The notes beneath the pieces are model-generated. The model did no database searches. It saw nothing but the letters and a program-made list of their open reading frames with translations, and was not told the origin of the DNA. From Karstenula rhodostoma CBS 690.94 (Eukaryota; Ascomycota; Dothideomycetes; Pleosporales; Didymosphaeriaceae), in contig MU001493.1 of assembly GCA_010093485.1 (NCBI GenBank), positions 591,599 through 655,598 of the forward strand: a DNA stretch of 64,000 bases, given 5' to 3'. The first letter of the stretch is position 1; the number at the start of each line of letters is the position of its first letter. A program made the translations under genes and the position numbers. Shown here one piece after another: positions 33,966 to 44,299 of this stretch.

Positions 33966-34790
33966 ATGTCCTCCCATAAACTGGTTATGGTAACAGGCGC
34001 GAACCGTGGCATCGGCCGCGCAATCTGCACGACCCTCCTCTCGCACCCTGCCCTGACCTCCCACTCCCTAACTCTCTACGCAACCTCGCGTCAAGGCTCC
34101 GACCTCAAATTATCCGCCTCCTCTTCCAACCAAAGAACGCGCTATGCATCCCTTGACATAACGTCTTCATCCAGCATCGAAAACCTCATTTCTGAGCTAG
34201 ACTCTCTAGACCAAAAAGTCGACATCCTAATCAACAACGCCGGCGTAAACCTCGACGACGACTTCTCCCCCTCCAACGCCAGAAAAACAATCGACACAAA
34301 CTACCGCGGCACCCTCGCCGTCTGCACCGCCATCCTCCCCCTTCTAACCCCAAAGACCGGCCGCATCGTCAATCTCTCCTCCGCAGGCTCGAGTCTAGAC
34401 CCCTTCAGTCCTGCCCTCGCACAGCGCTTCAGGACCCTCTCCAGCCTCGATGATCTCGACGTCTTCATGCGCGAGTATCTAGACGCTGTGGTTGCAGGCA
34501 AAGACGCGGAGTTGGGTTTCCCGTCGCGCCGCTCGTATGGGGTTTCCAAGGCGGCGGTGAATGCGCTCACGGCTATTTTAGCGCGCGAGAATGCGGGACA
34601 TGCGACGATTAATTGTTGTTGTCCTGGATGGGTCGACACTGATATGGGGAATCTGGTTGGGAAGCCTTGGAAGACGCCGGAGCAGGGGGCGAGGATTCCT
34701 GTTAGGCTTGCGGTTGGAGATGTTGGGGTAATGATAGCGTTGGGGGGACTGGAGAGGGCAAGGTTCAGGAGTGGTAGTGTGCGAGCATAG
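33966..34790 (+). CDS. Carbonyl reductase-type short-chain dehydrogenase
   Basis: Single exon, 274 residues. TGANRGIGRAI is the cofactor motif, LYATSRQGSDL the NADP-preferring loop with Arg, INNAGVNLDDD the NNAG motif, VNLSSAGS the catalytic-serine strand, and RRSYGVSKAAVNALT the catalytic Tyr-X3-Lys. CCCPGWVDTDMG follows. There is an insertion of about 30 residues between Ser and Tyr, as in the CBR1 (carbonyl reductase) subfamily. The first ATG at 33966 has A at -3. It is not closely related to the SDR at 31.2-31.9 kb, with a different N-terminal motif and domain length, so the two are not tandem copies. Confidence 0.92.
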   Translation: MSSHKLVMVTGANRGIGRAICTTLLSHPALTSHSLTLYATSRQGSDLKLSASSSNQRTRYASLDITSSSSIENLISELDSLDQKVDILINNAGVNLDDDFSPSNARKTIDTNYRGTLAVCTAILPLLTPKTGRIVNLSSAGSSLDPFSPALAQRFRTLSSLDDLDVFMREYLDAVVAGKDAELGFPSRRSYGVSKAAVNALTAILARENAGHATINCCCPGWVDTDMGNLVGKPWKTPEQGARIPVRLAVGDVGVMIALGGLERARFRSGSVRA

Positions 34791-34809
34791 TTGTTACAGG
34801 ATTAAGGCG

Positions 34810-35480
34810 AGGCTGGTACTTCCGATTATCCTCTTCTTTACCGGTCGGGGAATTCGATGCTGGCCTACGAGATGTGCAGATTGACCATCCGCAGTTGTTG
34901 TACTTCATCTTGGACAGCTTCAAAGAAGGCCTATGGGGTGACAGAGTCGACCCATCTGAGCTGCTCGATACCAATATTCGGGTTCTCAAAGGAGCTGTCA
35001 GAAATGGTCTTCAGGATATGTACGTTGGGTTTCACATGTGTAGGGGAGATATGCCGGGATTGGTGGCTGGGTTATAGGAAGGCTCATATAAGAATATTAC
35101 AGAGAAGAACCTCCGACAATTCGACTATGACACTTTCTGTCTTGGGTTCGGTGATGCTAGATCTGGGAGTTTTGGACCATTGCGATTCTTACCCCAGGGG
35201 AAACCCGTAACGCTCGGGTTGATCTTCACCAAGACATTGAAGTTAGAGAATCTGGAGGGGTTGCGGAGATGTATCTTTGATGCAGGTAGAATTATTGCAT
35301 CTAGACAAACAGGTCAGTGGAAGGAGTTATTTAGGACACGATTGCAGCCAGTCCTCAATACAGATTTGCGAGTTTTTATCCTGGAAAGGATCTTATGTCT
35401 GAAGAACGTATGTTGGACACGTTGGCTCTTGTTCGTGACTTGGCAAGAAAAGCTTGGGGAGTTGCAGCCTAGGGTTTACT
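34810..35480 (+). pseudogene. Decayed MetE/UROD-like methionine synthase-family gene (C-terminal part)
   Basis: A first block (34850-35076) reads GLRDVQIDHPQLLYFILDSF, then VDPSELLDTNIRVLKGAV, then GFHMCRGDMPG, which match the substrate and zinc-binding part (the HxCxG element) of cobalamin-independent methionine synthase-like proteins of fungi. The frame then ends (TAG at 35076). A later block in another frame (about 35110-35300) reads RQFDYDTFCLGFGDARSGSF, LRFLPQGKPVTLGLIF and KLENLEGLRRCIFDAGRIIA. The final part (FYPGKD-like, FILERILCLKN) is degenerate. The N-terminal ~150 residues are missing or unrecognisable, and there are at least two frame changes and an internal stop. I read it as a dead gene. 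Confidence 0.72.
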
Positions 35481-35550
35481 CTCAAAATGTATGCGCGGGC
35501 ATAAAAGAGATGATCTTATAGACACACAATATATGCCTCATCGCTTCGTA

Positions 35551-37484
35551 TTATCTAAAGAAATTTCTCGCTAGCATGATGGAATGACACGACAACAGTT
35601 GTGCGGAATATAGGTGACCGTTGTCTTCCGCAAGTTTTCTAGCAGTCTTGCCATCTTTATCTACCATCGAAAGCGAAATACTGCTCGGCAGTGCTTTAAG
35701 TAAGTACTCCACTCCTCGGTCGAACCCTATCCGAGATGCTTCCATCAGTGGTGATCGTCCTTGAATATCCTGGACTTCAGGATCTATCCCGCCAGCGGTG
35801 ACTAAAAGCCGCAGTGCGTCGAGGCGCTTATAGTGAGCGCCATACCATAATGTCGTGCGGTGCTGAGCGTCTTCATAAGGCCTGTTCCCTAGATGACGTA
35901 ATATACTACGCAAGATCTCAAGATGGCCATATCGTATGGCCAGCTCAGTTGCTCTGGTCACACTGTCCATAGGTAACCACTTGTTATCACCTTTAGTAGC
36001 TAGGAAACCCCTCATGGAATCGTGCCTCCGGACACTGCTCCACTCCAGGAAAAATCTAATAGCCGTATAATTTCCGCAACTTGTAGCCCATTCGAAAAAC
36101 GTTCGTCCACATTGATCGGTCTTGGACACTAATAGGTTAAAGTCCTCTCGTCCGGCATAGTAGATGTGCAAATTGCGGAAGCTGCTTTTTACCGCTATGG
36201 CAGCAATATGAAGTGGAGAAAGTCCAGAGTCAGTCTTCGTAGCGCAAACCGATCCTTTCGTAATCAGGGCGTCGATGAGTCGTTTGTCGTCTCGTACGCA
36301 AGCTGCATGAAGAAGTGTCCGTCCAATATAGTCGTACATATTTCTTTGAATATTGACTTCGGGGTCAGTGATTCCAGCATCGTATTCTCGGAGAGCCACT
36401 GATCGCCCAAGACAGTCCTTGAGACCTAGTTCCTCGTAGTCTTGTCTAATCCGTGGATGCTGCAGCAATATTCCAGGTATGAACAGCTGGGAGTCTTCAA
36501 AGAGTACGATTAGTTCTTGTGAAGCAACCTCCTCAATCACATCGCTGCCCATGAACGTAGCAACGTTGGTGATAAAATCTCGTCGACATTTGAGAAAGAC
36601 TGGTAACCGACTGTCGACTACGCCGAATCGTAGGAATTGATGCATAAGAAGCACAGTGACGATACCGGTGTGGCCTTTTAGATGATATTCATCTATGATT
36701 CGCATCGTGTATGAATTATGTCTCGTTCGAATTTCTGCGTTACAATGGTTAAGATAACTTGGGGCGCGAAAAATAAGATCTAGATCCAGAGCCGCGCTCA
36801 TTGCGAGCTTGCTGTGTGGCGCCAACTGATCAATTCGTTTCTGTAGGCCACAAGCGAAATCGTCGTACTCCGAACATGCTCCGTACAAGATATTTGCATG
36901 GCGAACCCATACTGGATCGTGCTTCATGGGTTGTGGTAGTTTCTCGCAGATGTTAACGCAATCTTCATGAGCCAGAAGGACAAGAGATCGTAGGGCCAAC
37001 AGCTGTAGAATTTGCCATGTCAGCCTTGCCAGCAATGCTTCATATATAATTCTTACTTACACTAAAACATCTCTGAAGTCAGTAGAGGGCTCATAGGGAC
37101 TGTCACCAACATCCGCAAGCTCAGGAGGTCTTTCTGAATTCGGCTCTTCGAAGTTTTCCAGGGCATACAAAGGCGAAGGTTGGGCCCTCGACGTTGCTCG
37201 ACGCTCCTCAGCCTTGGGAAGCGGTCGAGAGCATGCAAGGTCCTTTTCAGAACATCTTTGACATTTATTCGGCCAGGAACCTTTGTTCCAGGTACACTGT
37301 GTACGATGAGTCAAATCTCTTCTTGCGCATGGACTTTTTTGACTGGCGCTTTACACACCTTGCTTTTGACTTTTGGATCTCTGCAGAACCGACATTTTTT
37401 GTAACTTAACACTCGTGGCTTTCTTTCCTTTTTTCGAAGTGATATTCCGGTTGTTTTGGCAGATGGCGCATTGGATTCTGACAT
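35551..37484 (-). CDS. Zn2Cys6-type finger/ankyrin-repeat protein, copy 1
   Basis: Three exons, 37359-37484, 37063-37296 and 35551-37002, give about 603 residues. Exon 1 starts MSESNAPSAK and ends CRFCRDPKVKSK; exon 2 continues CTWNKGSWPNKCQRCSEKDL then ACS. This makes a C-X2-C-X8-C-X10-C-X2-C-X6-C cluster close to the fungal Zn2Cys6 pattern, followed by an acidic linker. The third exon has a ~180-residue helical domain and then DCLGRSVALRE, YIGRTLLHAAC, GLSPLHIAA, GRTFFEWA, GRSPLMEASRIG: ankyrin repeats. The first intron falls just before the third Cys, as in copy 2. The second junction is uncertain: I use a GTGTAAG donor with a CTACAG acceptor (60 nt); a GTAAGT donor would need a 36-nt intron. 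It may act in regulation or defence; I know no described function. Confidence 0.75.
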
Positions 37485-38513
37485 GTCGAATGTGGAGGAT
37501 TGTGTTTATCGGACAGCGCTCAAATCAGCGCGAACACAAGCACATTTTGAGCATGGCCCATTGACTGACAGCCAATAAGAGGCTTAACGCAGAGCGCGGT
37601 GGCGGGGGCTATGCTAGGCGACCTGCAGGCTGGAGGATATGCTCGTGAGACCAATCAGAATCATTTCGCATTGAGTGCGAACCCATCTCGTCCAGGATCC
37701 TCCAGGGCGCAGAATGGTGCTGGGATTGATCAAGGATCCAGGAGCCACTGACGCCTGCACTCGAATATTGTCGCTGCTGACGGGCCAATTAGACGGCCAT
37801 CGCAGTATACTGCGAATGGTCAGCCTACCCACCGTCCTACGCGTCGAAGGATGGAGTGGCACTGGGTCCAGCAGGCAATCCTCGAGACACGATCGACCAC
37901 TTGGACCTGGTGACGGACGAGAAGGCGGCGAACGGAGCAATTTAATTGTAACCACAGAGGCGTAAGCGTCCCGGCGAGGGTGGCTTGCATCCTACTCGCT
38001 CATTAAACAAATGACAAGAAGATCGCACTCAGTGCGACTGCGTGATGAGAGAGGCTGTGAACCACACGTCTTAGCCTCATGAGATGGACCAATGAAAGAC
38101 TATACGCACTACTCGCACTGGTCTTTAAGCCTACACGCAGTCCCGCGACACTAGTATCCGCTCAATCCCCGAATCTGCATTGCAGCTACCGGTCAGTCCT
38201 CCACTGCACGATTGTTGTTGATAACAAGCCAATGACCTTGCGTACGCACTTAACGTACTTAACGCACTCAATGAAGCAATGCCTTTGCGCCCCCCATGTC
38301 CTTCTACAATTCAGCGTCACACAATGGAGATCGGGCACTTCGCACACGACCGCATGTAAATCCGCACTGAGCGCACTCGAGTAAACAGACCACCGCCAAG
38401 ATGCAGAACTTAAATAAATTCAACGCTCCCATCGACATCTCTACAACACACATTCCAACCGTCTCTTCGTTTCCACATTCAAGATCCTTCTTCGTCGCCA
38501 TAGCTCATCAACC
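37485..38513. other. Divergent region between ankyrin copy 1 and small membrane protein 1
   Basis: The two genes are read away from each other from this 1 kb. It contains short GCACT-type direct and inverted repeats at about 38090-38370 (for example CTTAACGTACTTAACGCACT). No other gene is recognised. Confidence 0.45.
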
Positions 38514-38813
38514 ATGCCAGCCCTCATGCTCAACCTTCGCGACAATCCTACCCCTCCCACCACCACCTCCCCACCTGAACTCCTCCAAACAACCTTCGAA
38601 GGCCTCGCCGCAGTAATCGCCTGTCTCACCCTCGCATTCACCCTCTGGAAATTCCGCGGCAAGTTCCGCGCACACTACCACCGCCGGCGCCGACGACAAA
38701 GGTCTTTCGAACTAGAAGCACAACTGCCAGAGGTACTACACCTCCACGTCATGCGTAGCGGACATGCTTGACTGAAGCCTCACTTGTAGGTCTGGGTTGC
38801 GAACTTGGATTGA
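38514..38813 (+). CDS. Small single-pass membrane protein with FELEAQLPE tail, copy 1
   Basis: Two exons, 38514-38732 and 38790-38813, give 80 residues; unspliced the frame gives 85. A Pro/Thr-rich N-terminus is followed by ELLQTTFEGLAAVIACLTLA, a membrane helix, and then a basic stretch (KFRGKFRAHYHRRRRRQRS). The tail FELEAQLPE ends at the 57-nt intron, and the second exon adds VWVANLD. By the positive-inside rule the basic tail faces the cytosol. The paralogue at 59.5 kb has the same LLQT.F..LA....CLTL and FELEA.LPE elements and an intron at the same position, which supports this as a real family. Function unknown; it is divergent from an ankyrin gene of a matching family. Confidence 0.72.
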
Positions 38814-39183
38814 CGACTGTCGCGGGGACTTAGACCTTCACGCGAGGACGGCATTTGTTCTCGAGGAGTAGTGTTTGGAGAAAAAGTAACAGTCCGGTGT
38901 ATGCGGAAGATTGGAGTGTAATAGAGCTAGGTCATAATGCCGCAATCAGTGCTTCATTTAGAGACGGTGTCTGAAGATTGGGTCGCAATTTCACCCTGGG
39001 TTTTCTCAACTTGCGCCACTGACTACTCTGCATCTTTCAAGAACAGGTACCCTCAAACGTGCATCGTCTAGCATGAATTCTTTACTTCCGTCCCACCCAC
39101 GTCTTTTTACTCACACCTCCCGCACCCTCCATACCTCAGTTCCACCACGTACTATCCACTTACTTGCGCGATAGCTAACCTAC
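38814..39183. other. Intergenic before minisatellite
   Basis: Nothing recognised. Confidence 0.4.
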
Positions 39184-39558
39184 GCTATAGATCACCCTGC
39201 ACGACGGCTTAACCTGCATGAAGGCTTACCCTACGCAACGGCTCACCCTGCGCCATAGCTCACCCTACGCAACGGCTCACCCTGCGCCATAGCTCACCCT
39301 GCGCGATAGCTCACCCTGCGCGACAGCTCACCCTACGCGATAGCTCACCCTACGCAACGGCTCACCCTGCGCGATAGCTCACCNNNNNNNNNNNNNNNNN
39401 NNNNNNNNNNNNNNNNNNNNNNNNNNNNNNNNNNNNNNNNNNNNNNNNNNNNNNNNNNCTCACCCTGCGCGACAGCTCACCCTACGCGATAGCTCACCCT
39501 ACGCAACGGCTCACCCTGCGCGATAGCTCACCCTGCGCGATAGCTCACCCTGCACGAC
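39184..39558 (+). repeat. 17-bp minisatellite interrupted by a gap of Ns
   Basis: Units of the form CTCACCCTGCGCGATAG, with variants (TACGC, CAACGG, GCCATAG, GCGACAG), run head to tail on both sides of 75 Ns at 39384-39458. At least 15 units are visible. The left end decays (GCTTAACCTGCATGAAGG). The gap lies exactly in the array, so its true length is unknown. Confidence 0.95.
39384..39458. other. Assembly gap (75 N)
   Basis: A run of 75 undetermined bases inside the minisatellite. Its length may be a placeholder. Confidence 0.99.
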
Positions 39559-40604
39559 AACGCAACCTACCCAACACCTCAACCCCCCCTCCCACTTCCC
39601 AGCCCCTCCCCCTCCCCCTCTTCCCCATGCAACCCTACCCCCGTACCCCCCTATCCACCCCTGCTCTCCCGTAGTAAACAAACAAAGCAAAAAAAAAAAA
39701 AGTAAAACAACGCAGAAAAGACAGTATCCAGAACCAGCCTTATCGCTCCAAAGCCCAAATCAGCTCGTCTGACTGTATCGCGTTGACTTCCAGAAAGCGT
39801 CTGGAATGTCCACGGAGAGTGTATGTAGGATGAGTATGATATACTACGGCTGCCGGGCGAGAGTTCATTCATCCATTCAGTCAGTCAGGAGACCAAGTAC
39901 CCACAACCCACCCATATACCTTAGAAAGACTGAACCTGATAGGCTGAAACCCGGGAGCTCGTGCAAAAACCTTGCATCACCAGGGAACGTCTCCCTGGAT
40001 GTATTTGCAAGTGCCGAACTCCACGTCAGACAAAACACATAACGAAAGTGGTCAATTTGCTAAGAAGCCATACATAAACTAAGTCCACCACCACCGTCCC
40101 CGCATCGCAAGTGCCAGCAAGACACCCGCAGCGTACCGTCTCAGAATAGTCAGTACCCAGCTCGCAGCACCTCCACCGCCTCCGCTCGAGCTCGCCGGTT
40201 CCGCCCAGCGTTGCGCATCCAGCGCTTAGCCTAGCCTTGCGCACCCCCTAGTGCAAGTGCCTGCACCGCGCCTCTGAAGCTTCGGGAATGGCTGTCAAAA
40301 GCTGCATGTGCCGATGACGCCTGTTCGCCAGAAGGTGGCAAGCGTGTACCTACAGTGCGCATCGCACGGGTCGCTGCATTGATCGCTGGGTAATGAGTCG
40401 TGTAAATAATGCCGCAATAGCATCGTAAGGAGCGGATCAAGTCCTGTGACAACGGACCCGTATGGGCCCTTGTGGTCAGCCGGGGAATTGGGGAGTTGAT
40501 GTACAGGAAAGGACCAATTGCAAGCAAAATGGGATTTTGAAGACGCCGAGCGCATCGCAATCACCATGAGCGCTAACTTGCCCATCGTGATCACCATGTA
40601 ACGT
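39559..40604. other. Intergenic, 3' side of UPF2
   Basis: A C-rich strand (39580-39665) and an A12-type run (about 39688-39702) are visible. No gene is recognised, but the last coding exon of UPF2 may extend here if its final splice site is used (see the UPF2 entry). Confidence 0.45.
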
Positions 40605-43600
40605 TCAAAGCGTCTTTGGATTTTTTGAGGACAAATGAGAACGTGGCGCATACCAGTTGACATCGCTTAGCTGAAGTTTCCGCGATCGCTGATTGCTGCG
40701 GTTCGTCCCGGCCTTGTCAAGGCGAGGCTGTGCATAAGGGTTGTGCGTCTTCTCGAGACCTTGTTGGGTTTTAGTATCGGTCTTGTTAGGGTTGGGTTGG
40801 AGGGGGTCATAAGAAAAAGGTGATTCACCCTCTGCATCGTCGTCTCGCAAGTCGTAGTTGAGGACCAGGCTCTTGATGCGCTGCTGTTCCTCCCTCTCGG
40901 CTTGTTGCTTGTTGCGCATAGCAACAGCGAACGTTGAATCTGAAGGGAGGTCAATAGAGCGGGTTTGGTTCTTGTTTCCGCGCTTGCTGAGAAGAGAGAA
41001 CTTCACTGTGTTGGCAGGAACGGGCTGGGCAGGTGCCTCCGCGGCGGCGCTGTCTTCTGCAGCAACGGCAGCCTCTCGAGCGCGACGCATTGGCAGTGGA
41101 ACATCAAACACGGGCTTGCGCTCGAATTTACGAGACTCCACGCTCTCGGACATGAGCTTTGCGAGCTCGCGGTCGAACTCGGCGTCGGCTTCGGGGTCAC
41201 GCTCGTCTTCTGGCCGTGTGACGACGATCTGCTCCTCTTCCTCGTCGGATGAGTTGTGCTTCACGGGTTCATCGTCATCAGATTCCTTGAAATTGTTAGC
41301 AGGGCATAACGTTTCTAGACCACCGAAAGCACTGACCTCTCCATCCTCTCCGGACGACTTCTCATCGTCTCCTTCTGGCATGACAAGGTCTTCGTCATCC
41401 GGACCGTCTTCATCGTCGGAAGCAGAGCCTTCATCCTCTTCGAGCTCAGCGGCCCTTCCGCTCGACGAAGCCTGATAGTTTTGCTGGACGGTCTCGCTGA
41501 ACGCTTTCGCCGCATCGTCCAAGTTCATGATCAGCTTCCATTGGGGCCGCGTCAGACTGAACGCATCCTGCACGATGAACTCAACGTCCATCGGCAGTGC
41601 TTCCTTGATGTTGATGTAGTATTGGAAGTAGGATAAGAAGAAATCGAGTTTCTTCTTAGCTGTGCCTTTGTCGTAGTACATGCCGCAGGTTTCCAGCAGG
41701 ATGCACACTAAGCGAATGCGGAAGTAGTCATCTGGTAGATCCAATGGATTGTAGACGCCGGGGCGAGCATATCCACCCTCCCAACCGTAGTTCACGAGCT
41801 TGTACAACACTTCGAAGACGAGAGGAGAGTCCACCAGGCGGTAGATATACATCTCCCCCAAGTACTTCACTTCCGCTATCCTTCGCTGATTGAACTTGAA
41901 ATCGTTCAGTTCGAGACCAAAGGTGATGGATTCTAAAAGCTCGTCAATGACGGAAATTGTGAAGTCCTGGTGGTATCGATGAATCGTTCCAAGTATAATT
42001 GCCAAAAGGTGGATGTTGCTGTACTTGATCTTTCCCGGTTTCGCGAAGATCTTATGCAAGATGTTGACGACCTCTTCCTCTTCCCAATGCATCTTGCGGA
42101 TCGTCCTAACAGTCTTATCGACGGATCGGCGGGTCAGGTCTTGATACATGATCTTGCGAAGGAAGAGTTCAATAGGACTCCGGTCCTTTTGCTCGATTGC
42201 GGCACGCTCTGGCGGATTGACGTAGTACATGGCGTTCTCAATGAGCATGCGTTCCTGCTGTCCCATGACTTGTGCGCTCTTTTTGCGCTGCAAAGTCTCC
42301 AAGAATGACGCCATGCGGGGCGAAGTATCAGGATTGCGAAGCAGGTAGCGACCACAATTCTCTAACAAGTTGCAGATGATCTCGATGTTCATGCGGGAAA
42401 AGTCATCCAAGCTGACCTTGAGGCAATGGAAGATGACGTGTTCAGGAACAACGCCGAATTTGGTCAGCTCGGCAAGATATCGAACATTCTGTGTCCGGAC
42501 TTGGCCGAGGAAATCCTTCGACTTGCGCCGCTGAAGGCTGCGAAATTCGTCATCCAAATAGGCCACGAGACCTTGCGACACGTCAGGCATGTATTTCCCC
42601 AGCGTTGCGATAAGCCTAGAATACAGTGGCAGCAAGTCGCTCCGTCCCTTTGGAATCTCTTGTACAGCTTTGATCAGGCGGTTGCGAGATGCTTTGGAGT
42701 TCAAAAAGCAGAAATCGATGGCTGTCCCATCCACGGCATCTTTGGTGTTGAGTTCTGGCAGTTTGGCCAAGACAGCATCTACCTGAGCTCCCACAGATTT
42801 GTTCGCAATCGCAGTCGATGCATCATCCATTTCTGAAGTCTTGGATTCCGAGGGAGCTTCCGGCTTTTCTTTGTCATCGACCTCTGCCTTGCTCTCAGTC
42901 TTCTTGCCGACTTGTTCATCGTCCGCTTTCTTCTTCTTCGGCTCTTCCAGCAGGATTCCAGGCACGCGATCTTTCAGGTCGATGAGGTTCTCGTAGAACC
43001 GGCGCTCGTCTTCGTCTTCCCATATACCGGCACCGTCACCTCGACCGCGCAGATACTCTCCCGTTTTCACGAGACCAATCAAGCCATCACCACTAGTCGC
43101 AGATGTGTCCTTCTCTTTCAGATCGGGCATTTCAAGCCCCAGCGCATCGGCCAAGACTTGCGCATTTGCAATAAGCTTCTCTTGAGCCTTCGTCTGTTTC
43201 TCGTAGTTCGCCTGGCGATCCTCGAAAACCTCTCCCGACTTGACATACGCTTCAGCATTCCTGCGTCCTTGGCTGGCCAGTTGTTTTTGATCACGCAGCA
43301 GATGTGCTTTCACGTCCTCAAAGTAACGCGAAAGGATGTTCTTGAATCGCTGCTGCAGTTCGGGTCCAATGATGGGCGGGTCCTTGGCCTCGGCATCGTC
43401 GTCCTCTGTCGCCGAGGCATCCTCCTTCTTGTCGGTCGTGGTGCTGCCATCTTCGTTGACGTGCTTACGACCTTCGGCGGCAGACGTCCTGGCCCCGAGT
43501 ATGTCCCATGAGAAGGCCTTGGCGAAGATAACGAGCAGAGGCAGATTGACGTGTTCGCGGTCGTGTCCGAGCATGTCCTTCAGAACCTCGAGTGGAAACG

Positions 43601-44299
43601 GCTCGGCGTCAGCGCTCGAGGCTGAAGCTGCCCGAGCTTTGCTGGTCTCCGCAAGCTTCACATTCTCTTTGGTTTTGCCTGCTTCCTCTGGCCGGGAAAC
43701 GTCCTCTAAACTACGCAGTACACCTACAAGCCATAGCTCGGTAGCGACGCGCAGCAAGACCCTCTGGCGAGCGAGACGCTCCTTCTCTTCCTTCTCGCGC
43801 ACATCCTGTGCCAGTGTTTTCAGCTGCGACTTATCCGGGGTGCTGAGCCCACGCCCAAGATACCATCCAAGATATGCAGTGAATTCGGTGGGTCCGAAAC
43901 GCTGGTGCAGCGCGCTGACAACTTCGACACCAGTTGCAATCTCCGCAGGGGACTTGAGCTTGCAGAGACCTTCGTAGCATGCGGAGATGATCTCGGAAAG
44001 GTATTTGTGGAGGGACAGGGTCTGAACATCTTGGAGGAACTGGGACTGGGCGGAGGCTTGGATACCGGTTCGCAGACGTTTGATGTAGGCAGTGTTCTTC
44101 TTCATCGACGAGTCGAGCGAGGCGTGTACGGGGAACACATCTGTGCAGCGTGAGCATCACGGAAAACACGGCAGCGCGCGTCATACCTTGTTCTCCATCC
44201 CAGACTCTAATATTGCGCTCGCGGAGCTCTCCTGTACCTGGTCAGAATTTCGTATATAGGTATGCGCAGCGGGTACGTACGTTTCCTTTGCCGCTCCAT
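40605..44299 (-). CDS. NMD2: UPF2/Nmd2 nonsense-mediated mRNA decay factor
   Basis: Three exons, 44281-44299, 44187-44231 and 40605-44140, give 1199 residues. The short first exons give MERQRKRELRERNIRVWDGEQD and join to VFPVHASLDSSMKKN. Three MIF4G-type helical repeats follow. The first is marked by KRLRTGIQA...SAQ, the second by ALPELNTKDAVDGTAIDF, and the third by FLRKIMYQDLTRRSVDKTVRTIRK. After that comes a long acidic region (SDDEDGPDDEDLVMPEGDDE) and a conserved UPF1-binding segment. The protein bridges UPF1 and UPF3. The end reads RKLQLSDVNWYAPRSHL; a GTATGC donor lies inside DVNW, so a last small exon downstream cannot be excluded. GT donors and AG acceptors for the two 5' introns are clean. 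Confidence 0.93.

Noticed and set aside
31161..34790. Two SDR genes as a tandem duplication
   Set aside because: They differ in motif forms, orientation and active-site insertion, so they are separate subfamilies.
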